Made by a program: the position numbers and the translations under genes
Assembly (NCBI GenBank): GCA_900762805.1
Contig: CAAFHY010000113.1
Span: 1 to 9,135, forward strand
Direction: 5' to 3'
From: Oscillospiraceae bacterium
GTDB taxonomy: Bacteria; Bacillota; Clostridia; Oscillospirales; Ruminococcaceae
Length of the DNA: 9,135 nucleotides
Shown here: positions 6,201 to 9,135 of the stretch, one piece after another
Position numbering within the stretch: position 1 is the stretch's first letter
How the letters are laid out: each line of letters begins with the position of its first letter
The notes under the pieces: model-generated
Databases searched by the model: none
Told to the model about the DNA's origin: nothing
What the model saw: only the letters and a program-made list of their open reading frames with translations

Positions 6201-7694
6201 ATGTCAAGGTATGTCATCGCCCTCGATCAGGGCACGACCAGCTCGCGCGCCATCATTTTTGACGAGCACCAGAACATCGTCGAGCTTGCCCAGCGCGAAT
6301 TCACCCAGCTCTATCCCAAGCCCGGCTATGTCGAGCACGACCCCATGGAGATCTATTCGACCCAGTACAGCGTTCTCAACGAGGTCATCGCCAAGAGCGG
6401 CATCGACCCCGAAGATATTGCCGCCATCGGCATCACCAACCAGCGCGAAACGACGATTGTATGGGACAAGGCGACCGGCCGCCCCGTCTACAACGCCATC
6501 GTCTGGCAGTGCCGCCGCACCGCCCCCATCTGCGAGGAGCTGGTCAGGCGCGGCCTCGGCGACACGGTACACCGCAAGACCGGCCTCATCATCGACGCCT
6601 ACTTCAGCGGCACCAAAATCAAGTGGATCCTCGACCATGTCGAGGGCGCCCGCGAAAAGGCCGAGCGCGGCGAGCTGCTGTTCGGCAACGTTGACAGCTG
6701 GCTGGTCTGGAAGCTGACGGGCGGCCGGGTACACGTTACCGATTACACCAACGCCTCGCGCACCATGCTGTTCAATATCCACACACTGAGCTGGGACAAG
6801 GAGCTGTGCGCCGAGCTGGGCGTGCCGCTGTCGATGCTGCCGCAGGTCAGGCGCAGCAGCGGCATCTTCGGCTTCACCAACCTCGGCGGCACCGAGGTGC
6901 CCATCGCCGGCATTGCCGGCGACCAGCAGGCCGCCCTGTTCGGGCAGACCTGCTTTGCCGAGGGCGACGTCAAGAACACCTACGGCACCGGCTGCTTTAT
7001 GCTGATGAATACCGGCCGCACCGCCTGCGAGAGCCGCAACGGCCTTGTTACCACCATCGCGGCCTCGACCGAGGAGACCGGCGTGCAGTACGCGCTGGAG
7101 GGCTCGGTTTTTGTAGGCGGCGCCGTCATGCAGTGGCTGCGGGACGAGCTGGGGCTCATCCGCGAATCGTCGGACGCCAGCTATTTCTCGCAGAAGGTCA
7201 AGGATTCCAACAGCGTCTACATCGTGCCGGCCTTTACCGGCCTCGGCGCGCCCTACTGGGATATGTACGCGCGCGGCATCATCGTGGGGCTGACGCGCGG
7301 CGTCACCCGCAACCACATCATCCGCGCCGCCAACGAATCCATTGCCTACCAGTGCCGCACACTGCTGAAGGCCATGGAGCAGGACACCGGCCGCACCATC
7401 TCTGAGCTGAGGGTCGATGGCGGCGCCTCGGCCGACCGCTTCCTGATGCAGTTCCAGTCGGACATTATGAACGTGCGGGTGCGCCGCCCCATGATCCGCG
7501 AGACAACGGCGCTCGGCGCGGCCTATCTGGCCGGCCTTGCCACCGGCGTCTGGCGCGATCTCGACGATATCCGCTCGCAGTGGACGCTCGACAGCACCTT
7601 TGAGCCGGATATGGACGAGGAAACGCGCGAGCGCCTCTGCCGCGGCTTTGACCGCGCCGTCGCGCTGACCCGCGGCTGGGCCAAAGAGCAGTAG
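6201..7694 (+). CDS. glpK: Glycerol kinase
   Basis: A 497-residue cytoplasmic FGGY-family kinase that converts glycerol and ATP to sn-glycerol 3-phosphate, the entry step for glycerol catabolism and a source of lipid backbone. The length matches the family (about 500). Visible landmarks are the N-terminal phosphate loop [12 protein letters not shown] (9-20), glycerol-binding residues R82-E83 in NQRETT, Y134 in DAYFSGTK, and D241-Q242 in [10 protein letters not shown]. The ATP-site segments are [12 protein letters not shown] (261-272) and [16 protein letters not shown] (406-421). AAAGGAG (6186-6192) lies 8 nt before the ATG. The stretch [15 protein letters not shown] (223-237) has no histidine, so the HPr-phosphorylation site known from enterococcal GlpK is missing; the GGKGGTR-type fructose-bisphosphate loop of E. 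coli is also not present. No glpF, glpD or glpO is adjacent. It is the second gene after the DUF362 promoter. Confidence 0.97.
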   Translation: MSRYVIALDQGTTSSRAIIFDEHQNIVELAQREFTQLYPKPGYVEHDPMEIYSTQYSVLNEVIAKSGIDPEDIAAIGITNQRETTIVWDKATGRPVYNAIVWQCRRTAPICEELVRRGLGDTVHRKTGLIIDAYFSGTKIKWILDHVEGAREKAERGELLFGNVDSWLVWKLTGGRVHVTDYTNASRTMLFNIHTLSWDKELCAELGVPLSMLPQVRRSSGIFGFTNLGGTEVPIAGIAGDQQAALFGQTCFAEGDVKNTYGTGCFMLMNTGRTACESRNGLVTTIAASTEETGVQYALEGSVFVGGAVMQWLRDELGLIRESSDASYFSQKVKDSNSVYIVPAFTGLGAPYWDMYARGIIVGLTRGVTRNHIIRAANESIAYQCRTLLKAMEQDTGRTISELRVDGGASADRFLMQFQSDIMNVRVRRPMIRETTALGAAYLAGLATGVWRDLDDIRSQWTLDSTFEPDMDEETRERLCRGFDRAVALTRGWAKEQ

Positions 7695-7842
7695 CCGGCT
7701 GACCCGGAGCCTCTCCCGGCCTGCGGTCGGGGCGGCTAAGCGCCCGATGGGAGGCCGCCGCCCGCTGCGGCGCGCCGCCTGCCCGGAAAACGGCGGCGGG
7801 CGCGGGTCGGTCAAGGCTCAAACGGCACAAGCAAGCAGCACA
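7695..7842. other. GC-rich spacer after glpK
   Basis: A 148-nt gene-free spacer, very GC-rich. It can form local hairpins, for example cgccgcc (7773-7779) with ggcggcg (7792-7798), but none is followed by a T-run. Translations of this stretch are not protein-like. Confidence 0.6.
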
Positions 7843-7876
7843 AGAAGAGGCCCCGCCGTTCGGCGGGGCCTCTTCT
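7843..7876. terminator. Terminator-like hairpin between convergent genes
   Basis: A perfect 15-bp stem (7843-7857 with 7862-7876) with a 4-nt loop (gttc) lies between the 3' ends of glpK and the minus-strand membrane gene, 22 nt past the latter's stop. The T-tract is weak in both directions (acaagcaattt on the plus side, tgtgctgcttgc on the minus side). Position and stem strength support a shared, bidirectional terminator, but it is less classical than the one at 4931. Confidence 0.75.
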
Positions 7877-7898
7877 ACAAGCAATTTCCTTCAGCGGG

Positions 7899-8771
7899 TC
7901 AGGCCGTGGGACCGTTGGGGTCGGTCGGCTGGACCGGCTGAGTGGGCTGCGGCGCGGGCTGAACCGGCTGAACCGGCTGGACCGGCTGAACCGGCTGAGC
8001 GGCCTGCTGTGCCTGCATCTGAGCCTGCATCTGGGCTTGCATCTGAGCCTGCATTTGTGCCTTTATCTGGGCTTCCATCTGGGCCTTCATCTGCTTTTCC
8101 ATGGCGCGCTGCTGGGCGGCGGCTGCGAACTTGGCGGGATCGACGCCGTTTCGGATCTCCTCATAGAAGGCGGCGGGGATAAGGTTCATGACCAGCGGAG
8201 CAAACAGCGCAACGGCGATGATGGCCACAACCAGGATGAGACGGAACAGGATGCCGACATAGGGGATGCGGCTGAGCAGCATCAGGAGGGAGAGACCCAC
8301 CGAGATGCCGACGGCAAGCAGGATATCAGCCAGGAACATCTTTCCCTTGTAGCCCTGCGTCATCTCCATTGATTTTTTGAGCGCGTCGTTGGGGGACATG
8401 CCCTCATAGTCGGCAAGAATGTACGGGGTAAAGCGGTAGGAATATGCTTTGATGATACCCATAACGGGCACCATGCCCCAGATGAACTGCCAGAGGAACA
8501 TCCAGCCCATACCGGCCGCGGTGCGGGCAAAGGAATAGAACCCCACGAACAGATCCTTGGAGTTGATTTCGCCGCCGCGGATGCCGGCAAGGTAGACCAT
8601 CGCTATGCCCAGATTGAGGACCAGAACGATGGCAAGGCCGATCATTGGCGTAAAGGCATTCAGCGCCATGGCGAGGCCGGTCAGCAGGTCGGCCAGCAGG
8701 GACATGCCCCAAAGGCGGATCGGCTTTTTGGCGACGACCAAGAACACTTTTCCGTAAATGTACTTGACCAT
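7899..8771 (-). CDS. DUF975-like polytopic membrane protein with repetitive Q/P-rich tail
   Basis: A 290-residue integral membrane protein. Residues about 20-205 hold five or six hydrophobic segments (around 22-38, 43-62, 86-106, 147-166 and 171-200). A loop containing IKAYSYRFTPYILADYEGMS (107-126), followed by NDALKKSMEMTQGYKGKMF, closely resembles the conserved part of DUF975 membrane proteins, whose function is unknown. From about residue 215 the chain turns hydrophilic: an AQMQ-type repeat (about 226-256) likely to form a helix or coiled coil, then a PVQ repeat (about 259-281) and a TDPNGPTA end. The ATG at 8771 is preferred over the TTG at 8777 because the GGAG at 8781-8784 lies 9 nt from the ATG but only 3 nt from the TTG. 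It stands alone with its own promoter and converges on glpK. The tail may mediate protein contacts; I cannot name a function. Confidence 0.85.
   Translation of the reverse strand: MVKYIYGKVFLVVAKKPIRLWGMSLLADLLTGLAMALNAFTPMIGLAIVLVLNLGIAMVYLAGIRGGEINSKDLFVGFYSFARTAAGMGWMFLWQFIWGMVPVMGIIKAYSYRFTPYILADYEGMSPNDALKKSMEMTQGYKGKMFLADILLAVGISVGLSLLMLLSRIPYVGILFRLILVVAIIAVALFAPLVMNLIPAAFYEEIRNGVDPAKFAAAAQQRAMEKQMKAQMEAQIKAQMQAQMQAQMQAQMQAQQAAQPVQPVQPVQPVQPAPQPTQPVQPTDPNGPTA
7963..7998 (-). repeat. 9-bp tandem repeat coding PVQ
   Basis: Four contiguous copies of accggctga (one with a gga junction variant) as written on the plus strand, each encoding Pro-Val-Gln on the minus strand. More diverged relatives lie at about 7922-7940. 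They encode the proline-rich end of the membrane protein. Confidence 0.85.
8014..8097 (-). repeat. 12-bp tandem repeat coding AQMQ
   Basis: Seven contiguous 12-bp units of the pattern tgcatctgrgcy (plus strand), the first three nearly identical and the later ones increasingly diverged. On the minus strand each encodes a variant of Ala-Gln-Met-Gln (also AQME, AQIK). The gradient of divergence suggests growth by slippage from one end. Confidence 0.85.
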
Positions 8772-8780
8772 TTGCAAAAA

Positions 8781-8784
8781 CTCC
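8781..8784 (-). promoter_or_regulatory. Ribosome binding site that decides the membrane-protein start
   Basis: On the minus strand the sequence aaaaggag ends at 8781. It is 9 nt from the ATG at 8771 and only 3 nt from the in-frame TTG at 8777, so the ATG is the likely start. Confidence 0.8.
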
Positions 8785-8887
8785 TTTTATGGAAAAATCA
8801 AGGATGTATGAGAGCCCGCCGGCTGCCCGGAAGGGATCATCTGATGAGAGGCGCGGACTTTGACGCAATTGTTAAGCTTCTATGAAC

Positions 8888-8916
8888 ATTTTACCACACT
8901 TCTTTTCATATTTCAA
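8888..8916 (-). promoter_or_regulatory. SigA-type promoter of the membrane-protein gene
   Basis: Read on the minus strand, the -35 element TTGAAA (8916-8911) and the -10 element TAAAAT (8893-8888) are 17 nt apart, with TGG before the -10 (extended -10). Transcription should begin near 8881, leaving a leader of about 110 nt before the ATG at 8771. I do not recognise a known riboswitch in that leader. Confidence 0.85.
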
Positions 8917-9135
8917 CTGTCCAGAGCGGGTAGTTATGTATAATTTATGATATTCGGCTGAATTAGATGTAATTGACCGCAAAAAAACGGCGACCGGCAG
9001 CTGTTTTTTCGACTTTTTTTGATTTTTTTACCATTCATAAAGAGATGAGTTATGAAAAAAAGGCTCGAAGTCTTAGTGTTGGTGGCGGCGGGGCGGTAGG
9101 GGGGAGGCGCGGGGTACGCAGGAATCGCACATTGC
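8917..9135. other. Gene-free right edge, AT-rich then G-rich
   Basis: No supported gene. A plus-strand TATAAT at 8939-8944 has only weak -35 candidates. The stretch 8930-9060 is AT-rich with several T-runs, then 9081-9114 is strongly G-rich on the plus strand. A short frame from the ATG at 9045 stays open to the window end, but it has no good ribosome binding site and a glycine- and arginine-rich translation, so it is not called. Confidence 0.6.
8982..9009. terminator. A/T-armed terminator-like hairpin
   Basis: Arms at 8982-8991 (aaaaaacggc) and 9000-9009 (gctgtttttt) form 10 pairs including one G-U, around an 8-nt loop. The T-rich 3' arm exists on both strands, so it can terminate in either direction. 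It lies about 65 nt upstream of the -35 of the minus-strand promoter and could insulate it from a gene beyond the right edge. Confidence 0.55.

Noticed and set aside
4904..6217. Minus-strand open frame of 437 codons
   Set aside because: It is antisense to the DUF362 gene, crosses the operon terminator and has no family motif.
6204..7814. Minus-strand open frame of 536 codons
   Set aside because: It lies opposite glpK, whose identity is certain, and its translation is alanine-, glycine- and aspartate-rich without a domain.
7963..8097. CRISPR-like or other functional repeat array
   Set aside because: The units are 9 and 12 bp, contiguous without spacers, and remain in frame within a coding region, so they are protein-coding tandem repeats.
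9045..9135. Partial plus-strand gene running off the right edge
   Set aside because: There are only 30 codons, a weak ribosome binding site and a G/R-rich translation driven by the G-rich block.

Overview
The window looks like chromosomal DNA of a GC-rich member of the Clostridia, most likely the Oscillospiraceae/Ruminococcaceae. The support is the protein types (a short sigma factor with a membrane partner, a DUF4358 lipoprotein, MBOAT and DHHW proteins, a DUF362 iron-sulfur protein), strong AGGAGG-type ribosome binding sites, and SigA-like extended -10 promoters (TGGTAWAAT). I see no phage, IS, CRISPR, tRNA or rRNA signal.

Layout, left to right. Positions 1-518 contain no convincing gene, but they hold several perfect or near-perfect inverted repeats. 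A TATAAT promoter at 519-524 begins a plus-strand cluster of five genes: an ECF-like sigma factor (639-1199), a single-pass membrane protein that overlaps it by 4 nt and is probably its anti-sigma partner (1196-1726), a DUF4358 lipoprotein (1831-2382), an MBOAT membrane O-acyltransferase (2401-3804) and a DHHW/AlgX-like extracytoplasmic protein (3814-4911). A textbook intrinsic terminator (4931-4967) closes the cluster. The simplest reading is a self-regulated cassette that O-acetylates a surface polysaccharide. The membrane acyltransferase would pass acetyl groups across the membrane, the DHHW protein would place them on the glycan, and the lipoprotein would be an accessory part of unknown role.

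A second plus-strand unit follows. A strong promoter (5007-5035) drives a DUF362 protein with two [4Fe-4S] motifs (5069-6172) and, 28 nt later, glycerol kinase glpK (6201-7694). The glycerol kinase appears to lack both the HPr-phosphorylated histidine known from enterococci and the fructose-bisphosphate loop known from E. coli.

A hairpin at 7843-7876 separates glpK from a convergent minus-strand gene (7899-8771). That gene encodes a DUF975-like polytopic membrane protein with a C-terminal tail made of 12-bp and 9-bp tandem repeats. It is driven by a strong promoter at 8888-8916 and has a leader of about 110 nt. The right edge (8917-9135) is AT-rich and then abruptly G-rich. It holds a terminator-like A/T hairpin but no supported gene.

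Two start sites were moved from the longest-frame start to an internal ATG because of ribosome-binding-site spacing (5069 rather than 5063; 8771 rather than 8777). The long open frames on the minus strand under the plus-strand genes are GC-driven shadows and are not annotated.
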